Below are positions 10,189 through 18,656 of a DNA stretch of 64,000 nt, piece after piece. Source of the stretch: Lautropia sp. (GTDB taxonomy: Bacteria > Pseudomonadota > Gammaproteobacteria > Burkholderiales > Burkholderiaceae_E); the NCBI GenBank assembly GCA_030530775.1, contig JAUMUG010000003.1:62001-126000 (forward strand), given 5' to 3'. Position 1 is the stretch's first letter. The number at the start of each line of letters is the position of its first letter. The notes under the pieces were generated by a model, which saw only the letters and a program-made list of their open reading frames with translations, was not told the origin of the DNA and searched no databases. Position numbers and translations under genes: made by a program.

Positions 10189-11034
10189 ATGAGCGTCGCA
10201 ACCGCCTCCCATACCGTCGATGGGGTCTGGATTAGTCGCCGGACCCCCCACATGCTTTCTGCCGGGCGTCGTGCAACCCGAAAAAGCCCCCGCTCGCGCG
10301 GCAGGGCCGAGCCGGTGATCAGTTTTTCGGAACTGGATGGGATTCGTTACCTGCACTTCGGTTCGCCCTGGGTACAGGGTGCGATGAGAATCCGCAAACC
10401 GAACGAACTGGTGCTGTCCTACATCCGCGACATGATGGGGTGGTTGCTGTTTCTGGAGCCGCCGGCGCGTATCTTGCAACTGGGTCTGGGGGCAGCTGCG
10501 CTGACCAAGTTCTGTCATCGGCATTGCCGGCGCAGCGAAACCACGGTGGTCGAGATCAGCCGGCGGGTGGTCGAAGTGGCGGAACAGTGGTTTGCCTTAC
10601 CCGCCACCGATGAGCGCCTGCAGGTCGTGCGTGCCGATGCCTTCGAGTACCTCGATGATCCGCTGCTGCGCGAAGGCTTCGGTGTCATCCAGGTCGACCT
10701 CTACGACCAGGAAGCCGCCGGTCCGGTGCATGACAGCAGCGCCTTCTATCGGGCCTGCCATCGGGCATTGGCTGAACCGGGCATTCTGGTGGTGAATCTG
10801 TTTGGCCGCCACGCTTCCTTCGATCGCAGTGCGCAGCGGATCCGCAAGTTGTTTCCTCAGGTGTTTCTGTTCGATTCGCCGGACGAGGGCAACATGGTGC
10901 TGTTGGCTCTCAAAGGGCCGCCACTGCAGGTCGGTCGCGAGCAGCTGTTGGACCGGGCGGACGTGCTGAAGCGGCGCTACAGGCTGCCGGCAGAGCGCTG
11001 GGCGGAGGCGGTGGCCGAGCAGTTGAAGCTTTGA
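10189..11034 (+). CDS. Spermidine synthase-like protein (aminopropyltransferase fold)
   Basis: 281-residue protein with the Rossmann methyltransferase-type core of the SpeE family. It has a SAM/dcSAM-binding glycine strand (ILQLGLGAAALTKF), an acidic ribose-binding strand (TVVEISRRVVEVA), the segment LQVVRADAFEYL and IQVDLYDQEAAGP in place of the usual catalytic DxxDP-type loop. The N-terminal beta-hairpin tetramerisation domain is reduced to FSELDGIRYLHFGS, so it is a spermidine-synthase-like protein of the shortened type common in Burkholderiales. Whether it makes polyamines is unproven. The first ~45 residues are basic and may be disordered; ATG 10252 is a shorter possible start. Confidence 0.75.
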   Translation: MSVATASHTVDGVWISRRTPHMLSAGRRATRKSPRSRGRAEPVISFSELDGIRYLHFGSPWVQGAMRIRKPNELVLSYIRDMMGWLLFLEPPARILQLGLGAAALTKFCHRHCRRSETTVVEISRRVVEVAEQWFALPATDERLQVVRADAFEYLDDPLLREGFGVIQVDLYDQEAAGPVHDSSAFYRACHRALAEPGILVVNLFGRHASFDRSAQRIRKLFPQVFLFDSPDEGNMVLLALKGPPLQVGREQLLDRADVLKRRYRLPAERWAEAVAEQLKL

Positions 11035-11049
11035 TGTCCACTACCCGAG

Positions 11050-11068
11050 CGGCCACGGTTCGTGGCCG
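11050..11068 (+). terminator. Inverted repeat after the spermidine-synthase-like gene
   Basis: Eight-base arms CGGCCACG and CGTGGCCG with a 3-base loop, 13 bp past the stop at 11034. No clear T-run follows, so this is a stable hairpin that may stop transcription or protect the 3' end rather than a textbook Rho-independent terminator. Confidence 0.4.
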
Positions 11069-11199
11069 AGGCGTCGTTCTTCGGCAAGGCTCCGGAATTT
11101 TTTGCAAGAAAGCCGGACGGACCACGAATCCGAAGGTTTCCCGAAAACCGGCAGACACGGAAGTCGGGACATCGTGCGCCACGCAGAGAGAGCCGTTGC

Positions 11200-11958
11200 C
11201 TACAGCCATAGTGCGTCATAGCCGGTCTTTAGGATCAGCGCGCCGACCACCAACATGAAGATGCGGCGGATGAAGCCGACGCCGTGCTCGAGCGCCAGGC
11301 GGGTACCGATCAGGCTGCCCACCATGTTGGCGATGGCCATGGCGATGGCCATATACCACCAGACATGGCCCTTGACGGCAAACAACCCGACGGCCGACAG
11401 ATTGGTGGCCACGTTCAGGAACTTGGCGTTGGCCGATGCCTGCAGGAAGTCGTGCCCCAGCACGCGTACGAACAGAAAGACGAAGAAGCTGCCGGTGCCG
11501 GGGCCGAAGAAGCCGTCATAAAAACCGATCAGCAGGCCGATGCTGCTCATCAGCCAGGCTTCGGTGGCGGGGCCGAAGCGCTGCTCGGCCTGTTGACCGA
11601 GCTCCTTCCTGCACAGCGTGTAGATCAGCACTGCCAGCAGAATCAGCGGCAGCAGCCTGCGCAAAAAGGTGGGATCGATCAGGGTCACGGTCCAGGCGCC
11701 GGCCAGGCTGCCGAGAAAAGCGCTGACGATGGCCGGGGCGAGCACCTGCCAGCGCAGCCGCATCCTGCGTGCATATTGCGCCGCGGACAGACCGGTGCCC
11801 CAGATCGAGGCGCTTTTGTTGGTGCCGAACAGGGTGGCGGGGGTGGCGTCGGGAAAGGTGGCGAACAATGCGGGTATCAGAACGAGGCCCCCGCCGCCGA
11901 CGATGGCATCGACGAGCCCTGCCAGCAACGAGGCCAGGATCACCAACGTATAGTCCAT
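11200..11958 (-). CDS. TSUP (TauE/SafE) family membrane anion exporter
   Basis: 252-residue polytopic inner-membrane protein of the TSUP family (Pfam TauE), whose members move sulfite, sulfonates or organosulfur anions. The family signature of each half is visible: VDAIVGGGGLVLIPAL near the N-terminus and GFYDGFFGPGTGSFFVF at mid-protein, with the GTNK segment between. About eight hydrophobic helices can be counted. The start is ATG 11958, with a GTG directly before it. It converges on the gene ending at 11034. The substrate cannot be told from the sequence. Confidence 0.88.
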   Translation of the reverse strand: MDYTLVILASLLAGLVDAIVGGGGLVLIPALFATFPDATPATLFGTNKSASIWGTGLSAAQYARRMRLRWQVLAPAIVSAFLGSLAGAWTVTLIDPTFLRRLLPLILLAVLIYTLCRKELGQQAEQRFGPATEAWLMSSIGLLIGFYDGFFGPGTGSFFVFLFVRVLGHDFLQASANAKFLNVATNLSAVGLFAVKGHVWWYMAIAMAIANMVGSLIGTRLALEHGVGFIRRIFMLVVGALILKTGYDALWL

Positions 11959-12120
11959 CACATTGCGGCTCCAGTGGTATGAGTGGTACGACTATAACCA
12001 CAGCGATGGCCGGCCGGCAAACGATCGCGGCCCGGCTCCGGCAGACATGGACACGGTACGGAGTACGGTCGTCAGGGAGAAGGGAGCAGGAAGCGTGACG
12101 GGCATGATCGCTGTCAAAAA

Positions 12121-12174
12121 CTGCAGACAAGGGGGTAAACCACGAAAAAACTGCAGGAAAGGGTAAACCACGAA
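12121..12174 (+). repeat. Two-copy tandem repeat upstream of the ABC importer operon
   Basis: Two copies of a ~25-base unit at 12121-12146 and 12151-12174 (period 30 bp). Both begin CTGCAG and end GGGTAAACCACGAA, and each is preceded by a run of A. The copies differ by a 2-base gap and two substitutions. They lie 24-77 bp upstream of the palindrome that covers the TATAAT box, a position suited to activator or repressor binding. Function is inferred from placement only. Confidence 0.6.
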
Positions 12175-12197
12175 GATGGGTGGCAGGCGGCCCTTTC

Positions 12198-12222
12198 CGT
12201 TGCATGCATCTATAATGCAACG
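12198..12222 (+). promoter_or_regulatory. Palindromic operator-like site overlapping a -10 box
   Basis: Perfect 8-base inverted repeat CGTTGCAT (12198-12205) and ATGCAACG (12215-12222) separated by 9 bases. The spacer and right arm contain a consensus TATAAT at 12211-12216. No good -35 box is found 16-18 bp upstream, as expected for a promoter that needs an activator or is blocked by a repressor. AGGAGG (12235-12240) and the ATG (12250) of the first ABC gene follow directly. Confidence 0.6.
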
Positions 12223-12249
12223 CGCTGATCTGTGAGGAGGCTCGAATCC

Positions 12250-13251
12250 ATGAATGCTCAAGCAATGCCCTCGCGGCGCCCCTTTCTGACACGGCTGGCT
12301 GGTGCAACCCTGTTGACGGCCGGATTGTGTCTGCAGGCGCCGGCCGCTGTGGCCCGTACGCCCGCGGTAGCGGTCGTGACCATCGTCGAACACCCGTCAC
12401 TGGATGCTTTCCGCGCAGGTGTGGCCGAGGCGCTGAAGGAAGCAGGCTACGAAAGTGGCAAGAGCCTTCGGTGGACCTACCAGAGTGCACAGGGCAATAC
12501 CGGTACCGCCGCACAGATTGCGCGCAAATTCGTCGGCGACGAACCCGATGTCATCGTCGCCATCAGTACGCCGGCCGCGCAGGCGGTGATTTCGGCCACC
12601 AAACGGTTGCCGGTGGTCTATGGTGCAGTGACGGATCCGGTTGCCGCCCAGCTGGTCAAGACGATGGGGCCGTCGGGCACCAACGTGACCGGGGTTTCCG
12701 ATCGCCTGCTGCCCGACAGACAGGTCGAGCTGATCCGCAAGCTGCTGCCGAACGTCAGGCGGGTGGGCATGGTCTACAGTCCAGCCGAAGCCAACTCGGT
12801 GGTGGCTGTTCGAGAGATGAAGGAAGCGCTGGGCAAGCAAGGTATCGAGTTGATGGAGGTGGCAGCTCCCCGGTCGGTCGATGTCGGTCAGGCGGCCCGC
12901 CGTCTCGTGGGCAAGGTCGATCTGATCTACAGCAGCACCGACAATAATGTGGTGGCTGCCTATGAAGCGCTGGTGAAGGTGAGCAACGATGCCAGATTGC
13001 CGCTGGTGGCAGCCGACAGTGACAGTGCCCGTCGAGGAGCCGTGGCTGCGCTCAGCATCAACTACCGCAATCTGGGGCGTCAGGCCGGTGGACAGGTCAT
13101 CAAGATTCTGAAAGGTGAAAAGCCGGGCAATCTGGCCAGCGAAACCAGCGACAATCTGGAACTGATCCTGAATACCGAAGCGGCCCGCAGGCAGGGCGTC
13201 GAACTGTCCGGGCAGCTGATGAACGAAGCAACCGAAATCGTGGGCCGCTGA
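12250..13251 (+). CDS. ABC transporter substrate-binding protein (ABC_sub_bind family), copy 1
   Basis: 333-residue periplasmic binding protein of the ABC_sub_bind family (PF04392), the type called TrpX in some Firmicutes. The start is ATG 12250 with AGGAGG nine bases upstream. The N-terminus MPSRRPFLTRLAG followed by a hydrophobic stretch resembles a twin-arginine signal; cleavage probably falls after AAVA. The mature domain carries TIVEHPSLDAFRAG, QSAQGNTGTAAQIA, TPAAQAV and SGTNVTGVSD, all family features. It opens an operon with the permease and ATPase. A close paralogue ends the operon (15137-16141). The ligand is unknown; aromatic amino acids are only one suggestion from distant relatives. 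Confidence 0.88.
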   Translation: MNAQAMPSRRPFLTRLAGATLLTAGLCLQAPAAVARTPAVAVVTIVEHPSLDAFRAGVAEALKEAGYESGKSLRWTYQSAQGNTGTAAQIARKFVGDEPDVIVAISTPAAQAVISATKRLPVVYGAVTDPVAAQLVKTMGPSGTNVTGVSDRLLPDRQVELIRKLLPNVRRVGMVYSPAEANSVVAVREMKEALGKQGIELMEVAAPRSVDVGQAARRLVGKVDLIYSSTDNNVVAAYEALVKVSNDARLPLVAADSDSARRGAVAALSINYRNLGRQAGGQVIKILKGEKPGNLASETSDNLELILNTEAARRQGVELSGQLMNEATEIVGR

Positions 13252-13252
13252 G

Positions 13253-14149
13253 GTGTCTTCTTATACCCTGTGGGGCGCGCTGGAAATCGGTCTGATTTTC
13301 AGCCTGGTCGCTCTTGGTGTCTTCATTACTTTCCGCGTCCTCAGCTTCCCGGATTTGACGGTCGATGGCAGCTTCCCGCTCGGGGGGGCCACCGCGGCCA
13401 TCATGATATCCAGCGGGCACGATCCTTTCATCTCGACCTTGGTGGCCACGGCTGCCGGGGCGGGAGCGGGCTTTTTGACCGGGTTCATCAATGTCAGCCT
13501 CAGGATCATGGATCTGCTGGCCGGCATCCTGGTGATGATCGCGCTGTACTCGATCAATCTGCGGGTGATGGGCGGCCCCAATGTGCCGCTGATCACAGAA
13601 CCGACGGTGTTCACGCTGCTGCCCGACTGGATGCCGGATTATGTCGAGCGACCATTGGCGCTGCTGTTGCTGGTGGCTTTCATCAAATGGGCCATCGACC
13701 GTTTCTTTGCTTCCGAGCTGGGGCTGGCGCTGCGTGCCACCGGAGCCAATGCCCGCATGGCGCGTGCGCAAGGGGTCAATACCGGACGGGCCGTGCTGCT
13801 TGGCATGGCGATTTCCAACGGACTGGTTGGCCTGGCCGGTGCGCTGTTTGCGCAGAGTCAGGGGGGCGCCGATATCTCGATGGGCATCGGTACGATCGTC
13901 ATCGGTCTGGCGGCCGTCATCATGGGTGAGGGTGTGCTGCCGGCGCGTAGTATGTTCTGGACGACTTTTGCCGTGCTGCTGGGCGCGGTGGTCTATCGGG
14001 TGGTGATCGCGATCGCACTCAACAGCGATTTCGTCGGCTTGCAGGCACAGGACCTGAACATGGTGACCGCCATTCTGGTCGGTGCCGCCCTGGTGATTCC
14101 GCGGGTGATGGGCAAGCGCAAGATATTGCGTCGGACGGGGGCGGGCTGA
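13253..14149 (+). CDS. ABC transporter permease (BPD_transp_2 family)
   Basis: 298-residue inner-membrane permease with about eight to nine hydrophobic segments, of the branched-chain/TrpY type. The start is GTG 13253, one base after the stop of the binding-protein gene, so the two are translationally coupled. Characteristic blocks are FPDLTVDGSFPLGGA, the cytoplasmic coupling loop ELGLALRATGANARMARAQG and a late VIIGLAAVIMGEG. It partners the ATPase that begins three bases after its stop. Only one permease is present, so the transporter is probably a homodimeric channel. Confidence 0.9.
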   Translation: MSSYTLWGALEIGLIFSLVALGVFITFRVLSFPDLTVDGSFPLGGATAAIMISSGHDPFISTLVATAAGAGAGFLTGFINVSLRIMDLLAGILVMIALYSINLRVMGGPNVPLITEPTVFTLLPDWMPDYVERPLALLLLVAFIKWAIDRFFASELGLALRATGANARMARAQGVNTGRAVLLGMAISNGLVGLAGALFAQSQGGADISMGIGTIVIGLAAVIMGEGVLPARSMFWTTFAVLLGAVVYRVVIAIALNSDFVGLQAQDLNMVTAILVGAALVIPRVMGKRKILRRTGAG

Positions 14150-14152
14150 ACC

Positions 14153-14947
14153 ATGCTGAAAGCCGAAAATCTGCGAGTCACCTTCAACGCTGGCACGCCG
14201 ATCGAGAACCGGGTGCTGCGGGGGCTGAGTGTTTCGATCCCGACCGGCCAGTTCGTGTCGGTGATCGGCTCGAACGGTGCCGGCAAATCCACCTTTCTGA
14301 ACGTCATCTCGGGCGATCTGCAACCCGACGAGGGCGCCATCGAGATCGACGGTGAAGACGTGCGTGGTCGCTCGGCCTGGCAGAGGGCCAGTAAGGTGGC
14401 ACGAGTCTTCCAGGACCCGATGGCCGGCACCTGTGAGGCGCTGACCATCGAAGAGAACATGGCGCTGGCGCTGGCACGCGGCAAGCCGAAGCGGCTGCGG
14501 CATGCCATCGACCGTTCGGTGCGCGAGCTGTTCCGCGAGCGGCTGTCGGTGCTCAAGCTCGGGCTAGAGAACCGGTTGCACGATCGGGTGGGGCTGCTGT
14601 CCGGTGGTCAGCGCCAAGCGATCAGTCTGCTGATGGCCTCGCTGCGCCCTTCCAGCATTTTGCTGCTCGACGAGCACACGGCGGCGCTCGATCCGAAGAC
14701 GGCCGCCTTCGTGCTGGAGCTCACCGCACGTATCATCACCGAGAACCGGCTGACGGCGCTGATGGTGACGCACAGCATGAAGCAGGCTCTGGATTACGGC
14801 ACGCGTACCATCATGCTGCACCAGGGCCAAGTGATGCTGGACGTGGCCGACAGGGAGCGTGAAGGTCTGCAGGTCACGGATCTGCTGGCCATGTTCGAGA
14901 GAACCCGTGGTGAACAGCTGAGCGATGATTCATTGCTGCTGGATTGA
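14153..14947 (+). CDS. ABC transporter ATP-binding protein
   Basis: 264-residue cytoplasmic ATPase energising the importer. Walker A is GSNGAGKST, the Q-loop lies around VFQDPMAG, the signature is LSGGQRQ, Walker B is ILLLDEHTAALD and the switch His sits in MVTHSM. It has the insert typical of this subfamily between the Q-loop and signature (residues ~95-135: KPKRLRHAIDRSVRELF). It directly follows the permease (3-bp gap). The second binding-protein gene begins 189 bp downstream with its own ribosome site. Confidence 0.93.
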   Translation: MLKAENLRVTFNAGTPIENRVLRGLSVSIPTGQFVSVIGSNGAGKSTFLNVISGDLQPDEGAIEIDGEDVRGRSAWQRASKVARVFQDPMAGTCEALTIEENMALALARGKPKRLRHAIDRSVRELFRERLSVLKLGLENRLHDRVGLLSGGQRQAISLLMASLRPSSILLLDEHTAALDPKTAAFVLELTARIITENRLTALMVTHSMKQALDYGTRTIMLHQGQVMLDVADREREGLQVTDLLAMFERTRGEQLSDDSLLLD

Positions 14948-15136
14948 GCCGGTCGGCCCGGACCGACGGGGTATGCTCCACGGTGCTTCCGGAGGGTACG
15001 CTGTCCGCCGGGCGTCCTCCGCTCCCGGCCACGCGCCTGCCTGGGCTGCAGCATGCCGGAGTGAAGGTGCACGGGCAACCTTTTGTATCTGGGCATCACG
15101 TGGAAGAGTGATCGAGCTTTCAAAGAGGAGTTTCTG

Positions 15137-16141
15137 ATGAACTTTGGCCAGATATTTCCGCGTCGTTCCTTCGTATTGCAGACGGTGGCCGCCGTATCGC
15201 TGGCGCTTGGCCTGGTCACGCGGCCCGTGCTCGCCGCCGACGAGATCAAGGCGGTGTCGGTGCTGACCATCGTCGAACATCCATCGTTGGATGCCTTACG
15301 CGATGGCGTTTTCGACGAACTGCAGGCCGCTGGCTACGAGAAGGGCAGGAACTTGAAATGGGCCTATCAGAGTGCACAGGGCAATCCGGGCACGGCGGCA
15401 CAGATCGCCCGTAAGTTCGTCGGCGACCGCCCGGATGTGATCGTGCCGATCACGACGCCGGCGGCACAGGCCGTAGTGGCGGCCACCCGTGATATTCCGG
15501 TGGTTTACAACGCCATCACGGATCCGGTGGCGGCCCAGCTGGTCAAATCGCTGGCGCCTTCCGGCACCAATGTGACGGGCGTGTCCGACCGGCTCGATCC
15601 CGAGCGGCAGGCCGAGTTGATCCTGAAGGTGGTGCCCAAGGTCCGGCGGGTCGGCATGGTCTATAGTCCTTCAGAGGCCAATTCGGTGACGGCGGTGCGC
15701 GAGCTGAAGGCAGCGCTGGGCAAGCATGATGTCGAGTTGCTGGAAGTGGCAGCACCCCGCAGCATCGACGTGGCACAGGCTGCGCGCCGGCTGGTCGGCA
15801 AGGTGGATGCCATCTACAGCAGCAACGACAATGCCGTCATTGCGTCTTATGAGTCGCTGATCAAGGTCGGGGCCGAAGCCAGGATTCCGCTGATTGCGGC
15901 GGACCGCTCCAGCGTGCGCAGGGGCGCATCGGCGGCGCTGGCCATCGATTACTATGAGATGGGTCGTCAGACGGGTCGGATGGTGCTGCGGATTCTGAAG
16001 GGTGAGAAACCCGGTGACCTGGCCAGCGAAACCAGCGACGATTTGAAACTGACACTGAATCTGAAGGCTGCAAAGGCGCAGGGTCTGACATTCTCGGAAG
16101 AACTGCTGTCCGAAGCGGACGAAATCGTCGGCAAGAAATGA
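15137..16141 (+). CDS. ABC transporter substrate-binding protein (ABC_sub_bind family), copy 2
   Basis: 334-residue paralogue of the protein at 12250-13251, alike along its whole length (TIVEHPSLDALRDG, QSAQGNPGTAAQIA, SGTNVTGVSD, GEKPGDLASETSD). The start is ATG 15137, with AAAGAGGAG at 15122-15130. The N-terminus FPRRSFVLQ plus a hydrophobic core again looks like a twin-arginine-type signal, cleaved near VLAAD. Sharing one permease/ATPase pair while differing in ligand-pocket residues suggests a related but distinct ligand. The 189-bp gap before it may contain its own promoter, though no strong box is visible. Confidence 0.87.
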   Translation: MNFGQIFPRRSFVLQTVAAVSLALGLVTRPVLAADEIKAVSVLTIVEHPSLDALRDGVFDELQAAGYEKGRNLKWAYQSAQGNPGTAAQIARKFVGDRPDVIVPITTPAAQAVVAATRDIPVVYNAITDPVAAQLVKSLAPSGTNVTGVSDRLDPERQAELILKVVPKVRRVGMVYSPSEANSVTAVRELKAALGKHDVELLEVAAPRSIDVAQAARRLVGKVDAIYSSNDNAVIASYESLIKVGAEARIPLIAADRSSVRRGASAALAIDYYEMGRQTGRMVLRILKGEKPGDLASETSDDLKLTLNLKAAKAQGLTFSEELLSEADEIVGKK

Positions 16142-16360
16142 CGAAATCCGCCTGAAAAGCGGCCCGGGAGAACCGGCTCTCTCGATGTCCACACGCGCCG
16201 GGCATCAGATATACAGACAGGCACACCCTCATCCGCCACGGCCGGGCCGATCGAGGTTAGCCGGCACAATGCAATACCCGACGGCGATGGTCGTCTATGC
16301 GTGCCGGCGTTCGAAGGCAAGGGCTGCCCGATCTTGCGGCCCGATTTCCGGGCCGGACGA

Positions 16361-16792
16361 TCAGAGTGCTGCGTCCTTGATCTTCTTCAGGGCACGCACT
16401 TTGATGCGCACGGTGGCCGGCTTGGCAGCGAATTCACGCTCTTCACCGGTAAAGGGGTCGATTCCCCGGCGTTTCTTCTTGGCCGGCACATCCTGTACGC
16501 CGATTTTCAGCAGACCCGGCAGGGTAAATTCGCGGGCGCCTTTCTTGTGCACGGATGCAAGGATGCTCAGTTCCAGAGCAGCCATCACCGCCTTGACCGC
16601 TTTGGTCTCGATGCCTGTCTGCTCGGCAAGGTGCTGGGCCAAGCCTGCCTTGGTGAAAGTTTCCTTCAGCGGCTTGAGCGCAGTGCCGCTCGCTTTGGCA
16701 CTGGTTGCCCTGGTTTTGGCGACAGCCGGTTTGGCTGCAGCTTTCTTGGCGGTGGTTGCAGCGGCGCGCTGTGGCTTTTTAGCAGTTGCCAT
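16361..16792 (-). CDS. HU-family DNA-binding protein with Lys/Ala-rich N-terminal tail
   Basis: 143-residue nucleoid protein. Residues ~1-45 form a Lys/Ala/Thr-rich tail (MATAKKPQRAAATTAKKAAAK) like the tails of histone-H1-like bacterial proteins. Residues ~48-140 form the HU/IHF fold, with LAEQTGIETKAVKAVM, the beta-arm segment containing GVQDVPAKKKRRGIDPFTGEE and a final KPATVRIKVRALKKIKDA. The start is ATG 16792; the longer upstream frame has no similarity to the family. Tailed HU proteins of this kind are found in Burkholderiales and probably compact DNA or bind RNA. A possible alternative is a dedicated regulator rather than bulk nucleoid protein. Confidence 0.9.
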   Translation of the reverse strand: MATAKKPQRAAATTAKKAAAKPAVAKTRATSAKASGTALKPLKETFTKAGLAQHLAEQTGIETKAVKAVMAALELSILASVHKKGAREFTLPGLLKIGVQDVPAKKKRRGIDPFTGEEREFAAKPATVRIKVRALKKIKDAAL

Positions 16793-16958
16793 GATTTCGT
16801 GAGACTGGAGTGAGATCGAACAGAAAACGGATCGGACTCTTTTGGAGGCTTGAGCCCTTTGCAATCTTAACAACGCTGTGATTCAGAAAACCATTGATCG
16901 CTCCAAAGCGTTGGTTGTTGTCTGCATTCTGCGGGGTTTTTCCGTGGGTGTTGTGCAG

Positions 16959-16985
16959 AAAAAAACCGAAAAACACGGCTTTTTT
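16959..16985 (-). terminator. Rho-independent terminator downstream of the 442-residue basic protein gene
   Basis: Arms of seven A plus CCG (16959-16968) pair with CGG, a bulged C and six T (16976-16985), with a 7-base loop. Read on the minus strand the hairpin ends in a T-tract, about 95 bp after the stop at 17078. Because of the A/T arms it could also work in the other direction. Confidence 0.6.
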
Positions 16986-17077
16986 GCAATTTTTCATCCG
17001 GGTCGGCTTTCAGAGTTTCTCGTCATGCAAGCCTTTGTCATGTTTTGAAACTGCCCGCCGCCTCTGGGAACCTGGAA

Positions 17078-18406
17078 TCATTTGCCGTTTTTGTTGCCGC
17101 CCAGCTTACTGCCGCCCAGCGCGGCACGCAGTTTGTCGGCCATGGTCGAATTGCTCGGAAAGCTCTTCTGTGGCCGGTTGCTGCGCTGATCATTCCCTTC
17201 TGCATGGGCACGGGTATTCTGGCCTGGTCGCTGGCGCTTGCCTCCGTGGGGCCGGCCGCGCTCGAGCCGTTGTCCGGCAGGACCATTGGCCGCCGTTCTG
17301 GCTGGATCGGCATTGCGCTGAGATGGACGTCCCCCGCTTTGCTGCCCGGTGCCACCCGGCTTGCGTTCACCGTCTTGGCCCGAACGGCCAGCTTCGCCTC
17401 CCTGGCCCTGACGGGTGCGGGGCGGACGACGTCCCTTGTTCTGCATACCAGTTTGTCGCACGCTCTGATCAGCGGATTGATCATCAGACGTCTCATCGGA
17501 TCGTTGATTGCGACGGGGACGATCACTGCTGCCGGTCGTCATGCCACTATCGTTCCGTGGCCCCCGGTGGCCTGGCTTGCGTCCGCCTGGGGACTGGCCG
17601 CTGGAGCGTGTGCCGGGACGCGATTGGGCATTCTGACTCTGGTTCTGCCGATAGGCTGGGGGCAGGTCGATGATGCCCTGATCACCGAATGCCACCTCGA
17701 GGGTCTTGTTTTCCTTGCCGTCGTCGAAGCTCAGTGTGCATTTCAGCGGTGAGTGCCAGCGAATACCTTTCAGCGAACCGAGAACGAGACGGTGCAGGGC
17801 GTGCACCCGGGCCGCCATGGCCATGACGTCGGGTTCGGCTTCGGTGAACTCGGGTGCCAGTTCGATCTGCAGATGCAGCGGCGCCGCTGCAGCCAGAGAC
17901 ATCATCGCTTCACGCAGCGCACGCCTGATCTGATTGCTTCTGTCGGCGTCGAGCGGTACGGCGGCTTCCGCTTCGGACTGGGAGCGCGCCGGCGGAGCCA
18001 GCAGGCTGCCGGCCTGCCGTTCGATCCTCTGTAGCAATGTCTGCAGACCCGCCTTCAGCTCGGTTTCGTTGCTCGCCCCCGATTGGAAGGCGGTTTTCAA
18101 TCGTCTGCGTTCGTTGATCAGCTTGGATTCGTCGCGCTGAAGATAAGCAAAGCGGATATTGCCCGCCAGCCTGGACAGACGCGCATTACCGTGCGCCACC
18201 ATGATCAGGGCGGCGCGGATATCGTCGTCGATCGCCTGGGCCTCGGCGGGCAGCGGTAGGGCTTCAGAGGCCGGAGCCGGATGCTGTGAGACATCGGAAG
18301 GGGCGGGAGTGCCTTCGGCAGGCGCCGTCGGCACGGCAGCAAACGGTTCTGCGGCTGTACCGGCGTTTTCCGGGGCTGGAGGGGTTGGTGTTTCTTCGAT
18401 GCTCAC
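17078..18406 (-). CDS. Hypothetical protein with short helical core and long disordered basic tail
   Basis: 442 residues from GTG 18406; no good ribosome site and no nearby ATG. Three zones are visible. Residues 1-55 are Pro/Ala/Glu-rich. Residues ~58-255 look folded (DDDIRAALIMVAHGNARLSR; LINERRRLKTAF; IRWHSPLKCTLSFDDG). Residues ~256-442 are Gln/Gly/Arg/Ser-rich, with RPGTRSSGQSPGGRK-type stretches, ending in MADKLRAALGGSKLGGNKNGK. The composition suggests RNA or DNA binding, like tails of ribosome- or degradosome-associated proteins. I do not recognise the family. Codon pattern and the terminator on the same strand favour this strand over the hydrophobic ORF antisense to it. Confidence 0.65.
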   Translation of the reverse strand: MSIEETPTPPAPENAGTAAEPFAAVPTAPAEGTPAPSDVSQHPAPASEALPLPAEAQAIDDDIRAALIMVAHGNARLSRLAGNIRFAYLQRDESKLINERRRLKTAFQSGASNETELKAGLQTLLQRIERQAGSLLAPPARSQSEAEAAVPLDADRSNQIRRALREAMMSLAAAAPLHLQIELAPEFTEAEPDVMAMAARVHALHRLVLGSLKGIRWHSPLKCTLSFDDGKENKTLEVAFGDQGIIDLPPAYRQNQSQNAQSRPGTRSSGQSPGGRKPGHRGPRNDSGMTTGSSDRPRRNQRSDETSDDQSADQSVRQTGMQNKGRRPPRTRQGQGGEAGRSGQDGERKPGGTGQQSGGRPSQRNADPARTAANGPAGQRLERGRPHGGKRQRPGQNTRAHAEGNDQRSNRPQKSFPSNSTMADKLRAALGGSKLGGNKNGK

Positions 18407-18656
18407 GGTGATGACTCAGAGAACTGGAAAAAGGACACGATTGCCCGGATTGTGCTACAGAAGCGGGTGAAAGGTGGGGTTGTCGGGCCGTAAAGCCTGA
18501 CAAAGGCTAACATTACAGTTGTTCTACGGGATCGTAGATATCTCCAGCTGCGGTTGTGTCCTCTTTCCGGTGCATCGATCGGAAAGGCTCGTCCTGGCAT
18601 GGCAGGCGGTCGCACGGGAAATTCCGTGTTTTCATGTCGTATTGAAGGATAAAGAC

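Noticed and set aside
11284-11982. Plus-strand ORF over the TSUP exporter
   Set aside because: Antisense to a clear TauE-family protein; Gly/Gln/Ala-rich with no motifs.
12121-12222. CRISPR or riboswitch interpretation of the repeats upstream of the ABC operon
   Set aside because: There are only two imperfect copies with a 4-base spacer and no cas genes, and no known riboswitch core is visible.
13100-14503. 467-codon minus-strand ORF over the ABC permease and ATPase
   Set aside because: Antisense to genes with intact Walker and permease motifs; rich in Arg/His/Gln with no recognisable domain.
17045-17752. Plus-strand ORF with apparent membrane helices
   Set aside because: The hydrophobic runs are the antisense reading of the Arg/Gly/Gln-rich tail of the minus-strand protein, and the minus strand has the matching terminator.
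18494-18535. Small hairpins upstream of serA (AGCCT...AGGCT and CTACG...CGTAG)
   Set aside because: Five-base stems without T-runs; too weak to call a terminator or a serine-responsive element.
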